Assembly: GCF_900112025.1 (NCBI RefSeq)
Contig: NZ_FOKL01000002.1
Span: 520,339 to 584,338 of the forward strand
Source of the DNA: Janthinobacterium sp. 344
GTDB taxonomy: Bacteria; Pseudomonadota; Gammaproteobacteria; Burkholderiales; Burkholderiaceae_D
DNA length: 64,000 nt
Reading direction: 5' to 3'
This document shows, one piece after another, positions 1 through 8,251 of this stretch; position 1 is the first letter of the stretch; every line of letters begins with the position of its first letter. The notes beneath the pieces were generated by a model. It worked only from the letters and a program-made list of their open reading frames with translations, was not told where the DNA came from and made no database searches. Position numbers and translations under genes: made by a program.

Positions 1-45
1 CCGAATTCCGATTTCAAGTTAAATCGCTAAATATCGCAGCTTATC

Positions 46-684
46 TCAGGTCAGGTAATTTAAAGCAACACGCACCAGTTCATCCTCCAGCGCCGCACCC
101 GACAAAAAGGACAAGGAACCCGTCAAGGTATGCTGGTTCAGGATGCCCAGCAGCACGGGCGGCACCACCATCATCGCCTGCGTGGGGTTCGGGTGGCGGA
201 TGCTGGAAGACTTGCTGGCCAGCACGGCCACCGTGCGCTGCGAGATCAGATGATTGATCTGGTGCACCCGGTCGCGGAATTGCGCATCCTGCGAGGCGCG
301 CGTGATGAGCGCCCGCAGGACGCCGCTGCGCCCCCCGTTCACGGCCACGAACATGGCCACCATGGCGCGGATGAACTCTTCCAGGCTGCGCCCTTCCCAC
401 TGGCGCAGTTCCGTCAGGGTCTCGACTTTTTCCACCATATCGGAAAAAAAGCGCTGCAGCAGCAGGCGGCTCAGGGTGTCCTTGTCGCCCAGCAGGCGGT
501 AAAACGTGCCCACCGAGGTTTCCGCCAGCCGGGCCAGGTCGGCCACGCCGATTTCATCGAAACGGTTTTCCGCCAGCAACTGCTCGCCCACCAGCAGCAG
601 GCGCTCGAACGCCTGCTTGCTGCGCGCCTGGGTGGGCTCGGGTGGAACGATCATCTGCGGGAAGGGCATCGGGAAGGAAGGCAT
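46..684 (-). CDS. TetR/AcrR family transcriptional regulator
   Basis: A 212-residue protein of normal TetR size. The N-terminal helix-turn-helix lies at about residues 40-70, with the typical run GVADLARLAETSVGTFYR followed by a lysine-aspartate pair, as in TetR recognition helices. The C-terminal ligand and dimer domain is not assignable to a known ligand. No clear Shine-Dalgarno precedes the ATG. A 14-bp perfect palindrome 25 bp upstream could be its own operator. It is a single gene, divergent from nothing obvious; target genes are unknown. Confidence 0.85.
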   Translation of the reverse strand: MPSFPMPFPQMIVPPEPTQARSKQAFERLLLVGEQLLAENRFDEIGVADLARLAETSVGTFYRLLGDKDTLSRLLLQRFFSDMVEKVETLTELRQWEGRSLEEFIRAMVAMFVAVNGGRSGVLRALITRASQDAQFRDRVHQINHLISQRTVAVLASKSSSIRHPNPTQAMMVVPPVLLGILNQHTLTGSLSFLSGAALEDELVRVALNYLT

Positions 685-708
685 GCGGCGTCGGCGTCTT
701 TCGATAGT

Positions 709-722
709 GGAACCATGGTTCC
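709..722. promoter_or_regulatory. Perfect palindrome upstream of the TetR gene
   Basis: GGAACCATGGTTCC is a perfect 14-bp palindrome placed 25-38 bp before the TetR start codon. TetR repressors usually bind such sites and regulate themselves; that this one does so is inference. Confidence 0.45.
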
Positions 723-769
723 GTTATGGGTGCGCGTATTGTAACGCGAGCGGCGGCCAATAGGGGCGT

Positions 770-1735
770 TCAGCTGCGTTGCCTGCCCTGCCATTCCATG
801 TACACATCGGCGCGCTGGTAATGCGCCTCGCCCGCCGGCCGCGCCACGTGGACAAAACCGCTGCTTTCATACAGGCCGATGGCGGGCGCCAGCTTGCTGT
901 TCGATTCCAGGAACAGCAGCCTGGCGCCGCTGGCCTCGAAGGCGTCGAAGGCCCGTTCGATCAGCCGGCGCGCAATGCCCAGTCCCTGGCACTCGGGCGT
1001 GACGGCCATCTTCGACAATTCAACAGCGTCACCGCCGGCGCGGATCAGGGCGCAGGTGCCGACGATACGGCCATCGAGGCGCGCGAGGAAAATCCGCCCG
1101 CCGGCGTCGAGGATCGAGCTTTGCGGATCGGACAGCACCTGGTCGTCGAGCGCCTCGACATAAAAGTATCGTTCCAGCCAGGCGATATTCAGGCGCTTGA
1201 AATCGGCCGCGTGGGCGGCGTCATAGTCGATGATGTCGACGGCGGCCCGCTCGCGCTGGCGCCGGCACGCGGCGATGGTCTCGCCGAAACCCTGCGCCTG
1301 CAAGCGCGCCTCGGCCCGGTCCAGGCTGGCCATCAGCTGCGGCGTGCCTTGCTCGAAGACGGCATCGACGGCCACGCGCACATCGTCCCACAGGGGGGCC
1401 ATGTTGCGCAGCAGCGCCAGCCCGGCGTCGGACAGCGCCAGCAGGCGGCGCCGCTCGTCTTTCGGGTCCTGCATCTCCACCACGACACCGGCGTCGAGCA
1501 GCTTGCGCCCCAGCTGCACCACCACGGGATGCGTCTGCCCGATCTGCGCGGCCAGCGCCGTGATCGAGGTGGGCCCGTTGTCGCGCAGCAGCAGTAACAG
1601 GGGGAAACAGCGCGACGTCAGTTCGACGCCGGCCGCCAGATAGCTGGCATCGACACCGGCATACAGTTGATCGGAAAGACGGCGCAGGCGGCTGGCCAGC
1701 ATCAGGGAGCCGTAGGTTTGCAGATTGGAAGACAT
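770..1735 (-). CDS. MarR-GNAT fusion protein (regulator plus N-acetyltransferase)
   Basis: This 321-residue protein has two parts. Residues about 10-150 are a MarR-type winged helix (text such as TSITALAAQIGQTHPVVVQ and the wing DPKDERRRLLALSDAG). Residues about 160-310 are a GNAT acetyltransferase, with the acetyl-CoA loop seen as VTPECQGLGIARRLIERAF. Such bifunctional proteins are a known family; substrate unknown. The ATG at 1735 is preferred over an upstream in-frame GTG because it starts the MarR domain and leaves the upstream dyad outside the gene. Transcribed alone. Confidence 0.85.
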   Translation of the reverse strand: MSSNLQTYGSLMLASRLRRLSDQLYAGVDASYLAAGVELTSRCFPLLLLLRDNGPTSITALAAQIGQTHPVVVQLGRKLLDAGVVVEMQDPKDERRRLLALSDAGLALLRNMAPLWDDVRVAVDAVFEQGTPQLMASLDRAEARLQAQGFGETIAACRRQRERAAVDIIDYDAAHAADFKRLNIAWLERYFYVEALDDQVLSDPQSSILDAGGRIFLARLDGRIVGTCALIRAGGDAVELSKMAVTPECQGLGIARRLIERAFDAFEASGARLLFLESNSKLAPAIGLYESSGFVHVARPAGEAHYQRADVYMEWQGRQRS

Positions 1736-1747
1736 GAGATCGGGATA

Positions 1748-1765
1748 TATGTAAGTAGTTACGTA
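1748..1765. promoter_or_regulatory. Candidate MarR operator
   Basis: TATGTAA-GTAG-TTACGTA is an inverted repeat with one mismatch, 13 bp upstream of the MarR-GNAT start codon. The AT-rich dyad in an otherwise GC-rich region suggests autoregulation (inference). Confidence 0.45.
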
Positions 1766-1817
1766 TACCCTAACGCAAACCAACTTTCGGTGTCAAGCGT
1801 CGGCGCCTGTTCATCGC

Positions 1818-2249
1818 CTATTCATCATCCTCATCGACCAGCGCCGCCTGCAGCCTGACCTGGAATACCGTCTCGACGACCTCCCCCAGCCCCGGCCACA
1901 CCTGCATCAGCCAGCGCTTGCCGTCCTCGCTCACCGCCACATACGGCGCGTCGCGCGTGGCGCAGGCCCGGCCAATCGCGATGACTTGCCCCGCATCGTC
2001 CTGGCCGCCGGCGATCATGGCGGCGATGGGCAAGGCGATCAGTTCGGCGGTCAGATGCGGACGCAGCACGCAGGCGGGCGCGATGATGGCGAACGACGCC
2101 TCCACGTAACTCCAGCAGTTGGTGGGCCAGTGGGCAGCCTTGACGGCCTCGATGAAGGCCGCGTCGCTGATCGTTTCAGGATGGGCTTGCGCCCGCGCAT
2201 ACAAGGCGGCCAGGGCGACGAGTTGGGGCGGGGAAGTCCAGGTGGGCAT
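1818..2249 (-). CDS. Hypothetical protein
   Basis: 143 residues, mostly helical, not recognised. The start at the ATG (2249) is preferred to a TTG 13 codons upstream because GGAT lies about 8 bp before it. The C-terminus is acidic (ends VDEDDE). No signal peptide or membrane segment is evident. Codon use matches the neighbours, so it is probably a real gene, but no function can be proposed. Confidence 0.6.
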   Translation of the reverse strand: MPTWTSPPQLVALAALYARAQAHPETISDAAFIEAVKAAHWPTNCWSYVEASFAIIAPACVLRPHLTAELIALPIAAMIAGGQDDAGQVIAIGRACATRDAPYVAVSEDGKRWLMQVWPGLGEVVETVFQVRLQAALVDEDDE

Positions 2250-2377
2250 CAACTTGATCCAGATAGTGCCGCGCGAGGCTGGCGGCAAAGGCGGACTGTA
2301 GCATGTTCAATCAGCACGCTGAAATACCGATGAACGGGGCATAATCATGGCCGACGCCACTCTCGCCAGCCACCGCC

Positions 2378-2890
2378 ATGCCAACCGCCTTTGAATTCTG
2401 GAAAGCCGAATTGCTAATTGTGGGCAACATCATCCAGGATGGCGACGCCGCCACGCCGCCCGAGGACGTCCAGCGGCGTTTCCAGCGCTATTGCGCCATG
2501 CTCGATGCCTTGACGGGCACGGAAGGCCCGCACTACGCGCTGGCCATTATGCAATCCGTGCAGGCCGAACACGATTACGGCGCCTACCAGACGGCCAGCC
2601 GCGCCGCCTGGCGCTTCGGCGAACACGCCTACTGCGCCGCCCTGCTGCACGAACTGCCGCGCCTGATCGCCGACTTGCCCGACTGGGCAGGAGACTTTCT
2701 CGTCGGCATCGCCAACGGCGCCGGCACGGCCCACGCCTCGGCGATTAGCTGCTTCAACACCTTGCTGGCCGCCGCGCCGCCAGCGCAGCAGGCGCTGATC
2801 GCCAGCTTCATCGCCCGGGAAGAGGACGATGGCTGGTTCGAGCATTGCCCGGGCGTGCTGGGGCATCTGCACGGCCAGAGCAGCGCCTGA
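2378..2890 (+). CDS. Hypothetical protein
   Basis: 170 residues, soluble, alpha-helical in appearance, with many Ala/Trp/His residues and no recognised motif. The start is MPTAFEFWKAELL. It heads a run of three same-strand small genes (this one, a DUF1993 protein 56 bp downstream, and another unknown 10-28 bp after that), which may be one transcription unit. Size and helical repeats recall small contact-immunity-like proteins, but nothing in the sequence proves that. Confidence 0.6.
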   Translation: MPTAFEFWKAELLIVGNIIQDGDAATPPEDVQRRFQRYCAMLDALTGTEGPHYALAIMQSVQAEHDYGAYQTASRAAWRFGEHAYCAALLHELPRLIADLPDWAGDFLVGIANGAGTAHASAISCFNTLLAAAPPAQQALIASFIAREEDDGWFEHCPGVLGHLHGQSSA

Positions 2891-2946
2891 GTACAAGCGC
2901 CGCACCGCCTCCTTTTCTTGTCGAAATAATTACTTGAGGAATATCC

Positions 2947-3468
2947 ATGTCGGTCTACGCGATCACCATCCCCTGCTTTGCGCAGATGCTGCATTCCCTG
3001 ACGACACTATTGAGCAAAGGCGAGGAGCGCGCCCAGGCACTGGGTTTCGATGCACAAAACCTGCTCGAGTCGCGGCTGGCGCCCGACATGCACAGCTTGG
3101 CGCGACAGGTGGAGTTTACGTGTACCCAGGCGGAGGAAGCCGTATGCCGGCTGACGCAGCAGCCGTTGCCGACACTCGACACACCCGCCAGCATGCAAGC
3201 AGCCAGGGCATTGATCGCACGCACGCTGGAGCTGCTGGCCGCCGCGGACCGCGCCGCGATCGACGCCAGCGCGCAGCAGCCGGTCGCCATCACCCTGGGC
3301 GGCGGCCTGACCTTCGACATGACGGGCCAGGAATACGCGGTGAACTGGGTCACGCCGCAGTTCTATTTTCATCTGGTAACGGCATACAACATCCTGCGGC
3401 ACAACGGCGTGCCGCTCGGCAAGGCCGAGTATGTGCAGCATATGTTTGCGTATGCGCGCCAACAATAA
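2947..3468 (+). CDS. DUF1993 (DinB-like fold) family protein
   Basis: 173 residues. The opening MSVYAITIPCFAQMLHSLTTLL and the C-terminal stretch NWVTPQFYFHLVTAYNILRHNGVPLGK are characteristic of DUF1993 proteins, a four-helix bundle group related to the DinB/YfiT superfamily; biochemical role unknown. A good Shine-Dalgarno (TTGAGGA) lies 8 bp before the ATG. Sits in the middle of a three-gene run on the plus strand. Confidence 0.8.
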   Translation: MSVYAITIPCFAQMLHSLTTLLSKGEERAQALGFDAQNLLESRLAPDMHSLARQVEFTCTQAEEAVCRLTQQPLPTLDTPASMQAARALIARTLELLAAADRAAIDASAQQPVAITLGGGLTFDMTGQEYAVNWVTPQFYFHLVTAYNILRHNGVPLGKAEYVQHMFAYARQQ

Positions 3469-3496
3469 CTACTAGTCCATGAAAGAAAGGAAGGCA

Positions 3497-4015
3497 ATGC
3501 TGCTGACACTCGACGATCCCATCTGGCCCACCCTGGAAGGCGGCTACCGCCAGCCCTATGACGTTGCCGAGGCACTCAAGGCCATGCAGGCGGGCGAGGA
3601 CATGTGGCATGAGCTATGGGAAGAGCTGCACCACCAGGGCGACGTGGGCGTCGCCTCGTATGCGGCCGTGCCCCAGCTCGTCCACCTGCTGGGAACGGCG
3701 GAGCCGCGCGAGGAGGATTTCTATGCGCTCATCGCCTTGATCGAGCTCGAGCGCCACCGCCCGCACAATCCGCCGCTGCCGGACTGGCTGGCCGTCAGCT
3801 ACCAGGCGGCCTGGGCCCAGCTGCCCGCCATCGCCGCGCGCGACCTGCAGGGCCAGCTTGACCCCGTCATGCTCGAATCCGTGTTCGCCGTGCTGGCCCT
3901 GGCCAAGGGCCAGCTGCGGCTGGGCGCGCTGCTACTGCACATGGACTCGTCCGAAGCGGACGAGTGGCTGGAAGAACGGCTCGGCTGGAGCACAGTCTAC
4001 GGCGACGACGCCTAG
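3497..4015 (+). CDS. Hypothetical protein
   Basis: 172 residues, not recognised, rich in Leu, Ala, Trp and Glu and probably all-helical (HEAT-like helices such as VASYAAVPQLVHLLG are visible). The ATG at 3497 is preferred to the one at 3479 because AGGAAGG immediately precedes it. It follows the DUF1993 gene by 28 bp and its stop lies 3 bp from the convergent SDR gene. Confidence 0.6.
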   Translation: MLLTLDDPIWPTLEGGYRQPYDVAEALKAMQAGEDMWHELWEELHHQGDVGVASYAAVPQLVHLLGTAEPREEDFYALIALIELERHRPHNPPLPDWLAVSYQAAWAQLPAIAARDLQGQLDPVMLESVFAVLALAKGQLRLGALLLHMDSSEADEWLEERLGWSTVYGDDA

Positions 4016-4018
4016 GAG

Positions 4019-4732
4019 TTAAAAGCGCTCGTCGCGCAGCGCCGGCATCACCAGTTCGCGCACGAAGGATACGTTCGACAGGCTCAGCAGCATGCGCACG
4101 ACGGCGACGACGTCATGCACGGGGATCAGCTCGCCCTCGCCCCGCGCGGCGGCGTCCGCCAGCGGCACGGACAAGCCGTCGTAGGTATTCAGATAGCCCA
4201 GTTGCAGCGCCGTCACGGCCAGTCCCTGTGCGCGGAAACTTTCGCGCAAGGCGTCGGCAATGCCGTTCAGGGCGAACTTCGAGGCGCTGAACGCCACTTC
4301 CGGGCGGCCGCTCTGGCGCAGGCCGGAAGTGGAGCCCGTCAGTATCAGCAGCGGCTTGGGGCTGGCCAGCAAGCGCGGCACGAGGCGCTTGAGCAGCAAT
4401 ATCGTGGCCGTGATGTTGATATTGATCATGTCGACGATGGCCTCGTCCCCATCGTCGAGGAAAGCGTAGTCATCGGTGAACGCCTTTTCTTCCCACACGC
4501 CCAGGTTGTAGATCAGCACGTCGAGGTCGGACGGCGCTTCGCGCGCGATCTGCTCGACCGCCGCCATGGGGTCGGCCATGTCCGCCGCGATCCACTGCAC
4601 GGCGGCACCATCGCCCGCATCGGCACCCGCAGGCCGCTGGCGCGACACGCCGACCAGCTCGTTCCCCTCGCTCAGCCCGTCGACGAGCGCGCGTCCCAGG
4701 CCCCGGCTGGCGCCCACGATCATGATTTTCAT
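4019..4732 (-). CDS. SDR family NAD(P)-dependent oxidoreductase-like protein, catalytic Tyr replaced
   Basis: 237 residues with a Rossmann fold: the cofactor motif GASRGLG is at residues 7-13 and the catalytic serine region ILTGSTSG is normal. The usual YxxxK active site reads FSASK, so phenylalanine (TTC codon) stands where the tyrosine general acid should be while the lysine is kept. It may be a poor or non-catalytic dehydrogenase or a binding protein. Substrate unknown; the gene stands alone, convergent with the preceding hypothetical. Confidence 0.8.
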   Translation of the reverse strand: MKIMIVGASRGLGRALVDGLSEGNELVGVSRQRPAGADAGDGAAVQWIAADMADPMAAVEQIAREAPSDLDVLIYNLGVWEEKAFTDDYAFLDDGDEAIVDMININITATILLLKRLVPRLLASPKPLLILTGSTSGLRQSGRPEVAFSASKFALNGIADALRESFRAQGLAVTALQLGYLNTYDGLSVPLADAAARGEGELIPVHDVVAVVRMLLSLSNVSFVRELVMPALRDERF

Positions 4733-4884
4733 GCGATGTCCTTTCCAATGAAGTCAACGCGGATGATAGCGGCGTTGTATTAAGCACAGCTGAGGCTGAT
4801 CCCCATACGCGCCGCGTTTACTCATACGGTGGAAATGCGTATGCTAGATCTGGCAATCTCCGATAACACACAAGAACGAGACAC

Positions 4885-6189
4885 ATGCCTACTTCCAACA
4901 CCGCCGCCAGCCACGCCGCAAGCCGTCCCCTCACCCAACAAGACTATAAAACCCTGTCGCTGGCCGCCCTCGGCGGCGCGCTGGAATTCTACGATTTCAT
5001 CATCTTCGTCTTCTTCGCCAACGCCATCGGCCAGTTGTTCTTCCCGCCGGAAATGCCTGAATGGCTGCGTCTGCTGCAAACCTTCGGCATCTTCGCCGCC
5101 GGCTACGTGGTGCGCCCGCTGGGCGGCATCGTCATGGCCCACTTCGGCGACTTGCTGGGCCGCAAGCGCATGTTCACCCTGTCCATCCTGATGATGGCCG
5201 TGCCGACCTTGCTGATCGGCCTGCTGCCCACCTATGCCACCATCGGCCTGGCGGCGCCATTGCTGCTGCTGCTGATGCGCATTTTCCAGGGCGCGGCCGT
5301 GGGCGGCGAGGTGCCGGGCGCCTGGGTCTTTGTGTCCGAACACGTGCCCAGCCGTTTTACGGGCTTCGCCTGCGGCGTGCTGACGGCGGGCCTGACGGTG
5401 GGCATTTTGCTCGGCTCGCTGGTGGCGACGGGCTTGAACACCGTCTATACGCCGGCGGAGATCAGCGACGGCGCCTGGCGCTACCCGTTCCTGCTGGGCG
5501 GCATCTTCGGCTTCGGCGCCATGTATCTGCGCCGCTGGCTGCATGAAACGCCCGTGTTCGCGGAAATGCAGCAGCGCAAGGCCCTGTCCACGGAAATGCC
5601 GCTGAAATCCGTGCTGCGCAGCCACCGCGGCGCCGTTGCCGTGTCGATGCTGCTGACCTGGATGCTGTCGGCCGGCATCGTCGTCGTCATTTTGATGACG
5701 CCCGCCCTGCTGCAAAAGATCCACCACATCGCGCCGCGCACCACGCTGGTGGCCAATACCGTGGCCACCCTGTGCCTGGCCTTCGGCTGCATCATCGCCG
5801 GCATGCTGGCCGACCGCCTGGGCGGCAAGCGCGTGATCTTCGTCGGCTCCGTGCTGCTGGCCATCAGTACGTATATCTTCTACACGACGATCGGCAGCCG
5901 CCCAGACCTGCTGCTGCCCCTGTACGCCATGACGGGCCTGTGCGTCGGCGTCGTCGGCGCCGTGCCCTACGTGCTGGTGCAGGCCTTCCCGGCCCAGGTG
6001 CGCTTTTCGGGACTGTCGTTTTCCTACAACTTGTCGTACGCGATTTTCGGCGGCCTGACGCCCGTGGTCGTGACCCTGATGCTGAAGAACAATGTGCTGG
6101 GTCCCGCCTATTACGTGATCGGCGTATGCATGGTCGGCATGCTGACGGCGCTGTTCATCAAGGATCAGCGGCGCACCGTGGGCCGTTAA
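4885..6189 (+). CDS. MFS transporter, metabolite:H+ symporter (MHS) type
   Basis: 434 residues with 12 predicted membrane segments. The sequence after helix 1 (ALEFYDFIIFVFF) and the loop 2-3 motif HFGDLLGRKRMF are typical of the MHS subfamily (ProP, ShiA, KgtP relatives), which import organic acids or osmolytes with protons. RIFQGAAVGGEVPGA in helix 4 also fits. Substrate cannot be told. Monocistronic: it is followed after 19 bp by a strong hairpin terminator. Confidence 0.88.
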   Translation: MPTSNTAASHAASRPLTQQDYKTLSLAALGGALEFYDFIIFVFFANAIGQLFFPPEMPEWLRLLQTFGIFAAGYVVRPLGGIVMAHFGDLLGRKRMFTLSILMMAVPTLLIGLLPTYATIGLAAPLLLLLMRIFQGAAVGGEVPGAWVFVSEHVPSRFTGFACGVLTAGLTVGILLGSLVATGLNTVYTPAEISDGAWRYPFLLGGIFGFGAMYLRRWLHETPVFAEMQQRKALSTEMPLKSVLRSHRGAVAVSMLLTWMLSAGIVVVILMTPALLQKIHHIAPRTTLVANTVATLCLAFGCIIAGMLADRLGGKRVIFVGSVLLAISTYIFYTTIGSRPDLLLPLYAMTGLCVGVVGAVPYVLVQAFPAQVRFSGLSFSYNLSYAIFGGLTPVVVTLMLKNNVLGPAYYVIGVCMVGMLTALFIKDQRRTVGR

Positions 6190-6208
6190 AAACGCCCGCT
6201 TCAGCCAC

Positions 6209-6233
6209 AGCCACCTTCGGGTGGCTTTTTTTT
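6209..6233 (+). terminator. Rho-independent terminator of the MHS transporter gene
   Basis: AGCCACC-TTCG-GGTGGCT forms a 7-bp stem with a UUCG tetraloop, followed by eight T residues. Confidence 0.9.
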
Positions 6234-6398
6234 CGCCCGATTTGTCGCGCTGCACCAAAATCTGAAAAGACGTTTCACATCGCGGAACTCAACGGTTGGA
6301 GCAGCCGCCTCAGCGCTCTCACTTTTTGAAAATTCATTTCATATCATGAAAAACAATATTTAATCCCTTGAAAAACAAAGACTTAATTTAAGTTATAT

Positions 6399-6412
6399 GT
6401 CTTATATAAGAC
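6399..6412. promoter_or_regulatory. Perfect palindrome next to the aceA -35 box
   Basis: GTCTTATATAAGAC is a perfect 14-bp palindrome that ends exactly where the aceA -35 hexamer begins. Palindromes of this CTTATATAAG type are, as far as I recall, seen before TCA and propionate genes of betaproteobacteria with GntR-type regulators; that assignment is from memory and unproven here. Confidence 0.55.
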
Positions 6413-6441
6413 TTGAAGATCAGGGCGAATCGGCCTACTAT
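6413..6441 (+). promoter_or_regulatory. Sigma70-like promoter of aceA
   Basis: TTGAAG (6413-6418) and TACTAT (6436-6441) are separated by 17 bp. The expected transcription start is near 6448, giving a leader of about 78 nt to the aceA start codon. The region upstream is AT-rich. Confidence 0.6.
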
Positions 6442-6525
6442 TTAGTCATGCAGTTTGCTTCGACAAGACGTTGTGGCGCACTCGGCGATTTTCTCAAACA
6501 TTGCTTTTCTTTTTAGGAGATTCAC

Positions 6526-8106
6526 ATGTCCCAATATCAAGACGACATCAAGGCTGTTGCTGGTTTGAAAGAGCAACAAGGCAGCGCCTGGAACGCCATC
6601 AATCCCGAGTCCGCCGCCCGCATGCGCGCCCAGAACAAATTCAAGACCGGCCTGGACATCGCCCGCTACACGGCGAAGATCATGCGCAACGACATGGCCG
6701 CCTACGATGCGGACCCGTCCAAGTACACCCAGTCGCTGGGCTGCTGGCACGGTTTCATCGGTCAACAGAAGATGATCTCCATCAAGAAGCACTTCAACAG
6801 CACCGACCGCCGCTACCTCTACCTGTCGGGCTGGATGGTTGCCGCGCTGCGCTCGGAATTCGGCCCGTTGCCGGACCAGTCCATGCATGAAAAAACCGCT
6901 GTCTCGGCATTGATCAAGGAGCTGTACACCTTCCTGCGCCAGGCCGATGCGCGCGAACTGGGCGGCCTGTTCCGCCAGCTGGACGCGGCCCAAGGCGCCG
7001 ACAAGCAAGCGATCCAGGCCAAGATCGACGGCCACGTGACCCACGTCGTGCCCATCATCGCCGACATCGACGCCGGCTTCGGCAATGCCGAAGCGACCTA
7101 TTTGCTGGCGAAACAGTTCATCGAAGCGGGTGCCTGCTGCATCCAGATCGAAAACCAGGTATCCGACGAGAAGCAATGCGGCCACCAGGACGGTAAAGTG
7201 ACGGTGCCGCACGAAGACTTCCTGGCCAAGATCCGCGCCATCCGCTACGCCTTCCTGGAACTGGGCGTGGACGACGGCATCATCGTCGCCCGCACCGACT
7301 CGCTGGGCGCCGGCCTGACCAAGCAGATCGCCGTGACCAATGAACCAGGCGACCTGGGCGATCAATACAACTCCTTCCTCGACTGCGAAGAAGTGTCGGC
7401 CGACGCGCTGGGCAATGGCGACGTCATCATCAAGCGCGAAGGCAAGCTGCTGCGTCCGAAACGCCTGCCGAGCAACCTGTTCCAGTTCCGCGCCGGTTCC
7501 GGCGAAGAGCGTTGCGTGCTCGATTGCATCACCTCGCTGCAAAACGGCGCCGACCTGCTGTGGATCGAAACGGAAAAACCGCATATCGCGCAAATCGGCG
7601 GCATGGTCAGCGAAATCCGCAAGGTCATCCCGAACGCCAAGCTGGTGTACAACAACAGCCCGTCGTTCAACTGGACCCTGAACTTCCGCCAGCAAGTCTA
7701 CGATGCGATGAAAGCGGCAGGCAAGGACGTGTCCGCCTACGAACGCGCCCAGTTGATGAGCGTGGAATACGACCAGACGGAACTGGCCGCCACAGCCGAC
7801 GAGAAGATCCGTACCTTCCAGGCCGATTCGGCCCGCGAAGCGGGCATCTTCCACCACCTGATCACCCTGCCGACCTACCATACGGCAGCCTTGTCGACCG
7901 ACAACCTGGCCAAGGAATACTTCGGCGACCAGGGCATGCTGGGCTACGTGGCCGGCGTGCAGCGCAAGGAAATCCGCCAGGGCATCGCCTGCGTGAAACA
8001 TCAAAACATGTCCGGCTCGGACATCGGCGACGATCACAAGGATTACTTCAGCGGCGAAGCGGCGCTGAAGGCGGCCGGCAAAGACAACACCATGAACCAG
8101 TTCTGA
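6526..8106 (+). CDS. aceA: Isocitrate lyase
   Basis: Cleaves isocitrate to glyoxylate and succinate, the first step of the glyoxylate shunt, in the cytoplasm. The 526-residue protein belongs to the longer isocitrate lyase group (the E. coli enzyme is about 434). The active-site cysteine is in the motif KQCGH (Cys at about residue 218), and Mg-binding/substrate segments such as IADIDAGFGNAEAT and IVARTDS are present. AGGAGA sits 5 bp before the ATG. The gene is alone, with its own promoter and palindrome upstream and a strong hairpin downstream; malate synthase is not in the window. Confidence 0.97.
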   Translation: MSQYQDDIKAVAGLKEQQGSAWNAINPESAARMRAQNKFKTGLDIARYTAKIMRNDMAAYDADPSKYTQSLGCWHGFIGQQKMISIKKHFNSTDRRYLYLSGWMVAALRSEFGPLPDQSMHEKTAVSALIKELYTFLRQADARELGGLFRQLDAAQGADKQAIQAKIDGHVTHVVPIIADIDAGFGNAEATYLLAKQFIEAGACCIQIENQVSDEKQCGHQDGKVTVPHEDFLAKIRAIRYAFLELGVDDGIIVARTDSLGAGLTKQIAVTNEPGDLGDQYNSFLDCEEVSADALGNGDVIIKREGKLLRPKRLPSNLFQFRAGSGEERCVLDCITSLQNGADLLWIETEKPHIAQIGGMVSEIRKVIPNAKLVYNNSPSFNWTLNFRQQVYDAMKAAGKDVSAYERAQLMSVEYDQTELAATADEKIRTFQADSAREAGIFHHLITLPTYHTAALSTDNLAKEYFGDQGMLGYVAGVQRKEIRQGIACVKHQNMSGSDIGDDHKDYFSGEAALKAAGKDNTMNQF

Positions 8107-8167
8107 TAGCAGCAACACCGGGTACGCCCTGCAGGCATCACGCTGCAGAGCGCACCCGCCGCACTTT

Positions 8168-8197
8168 CCACAGCCAGGCCCACCGGCCTGGCTGTGG
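8168..8197. terminator. Long hairpin after aceA
   Basis: CCACAGCCAGGCC and its exact complement form a 13-bp stem with loop CACC. The T-run afterwards is weak on the plus strand (CATTTCTG), so it may act as a bidirectional or RNA-stabilising hairpin between aceA and the convergent gene. Confidence 0.7.
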
Positions 8198-8251
8198 CAT
8201 TTCTGCTCCGCGCTGCTGCCGGCGGCATCCGGGCGCGCATGCCACCGCCGC

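Noticed and set aside
4822-6258. 478-codon minus-strand frame opposite the MHS transporter
   Set aside because: Gln/His/Arg-rich shadow of the real gene; the plus strand has a complete 12-helix protein, start and terminator.
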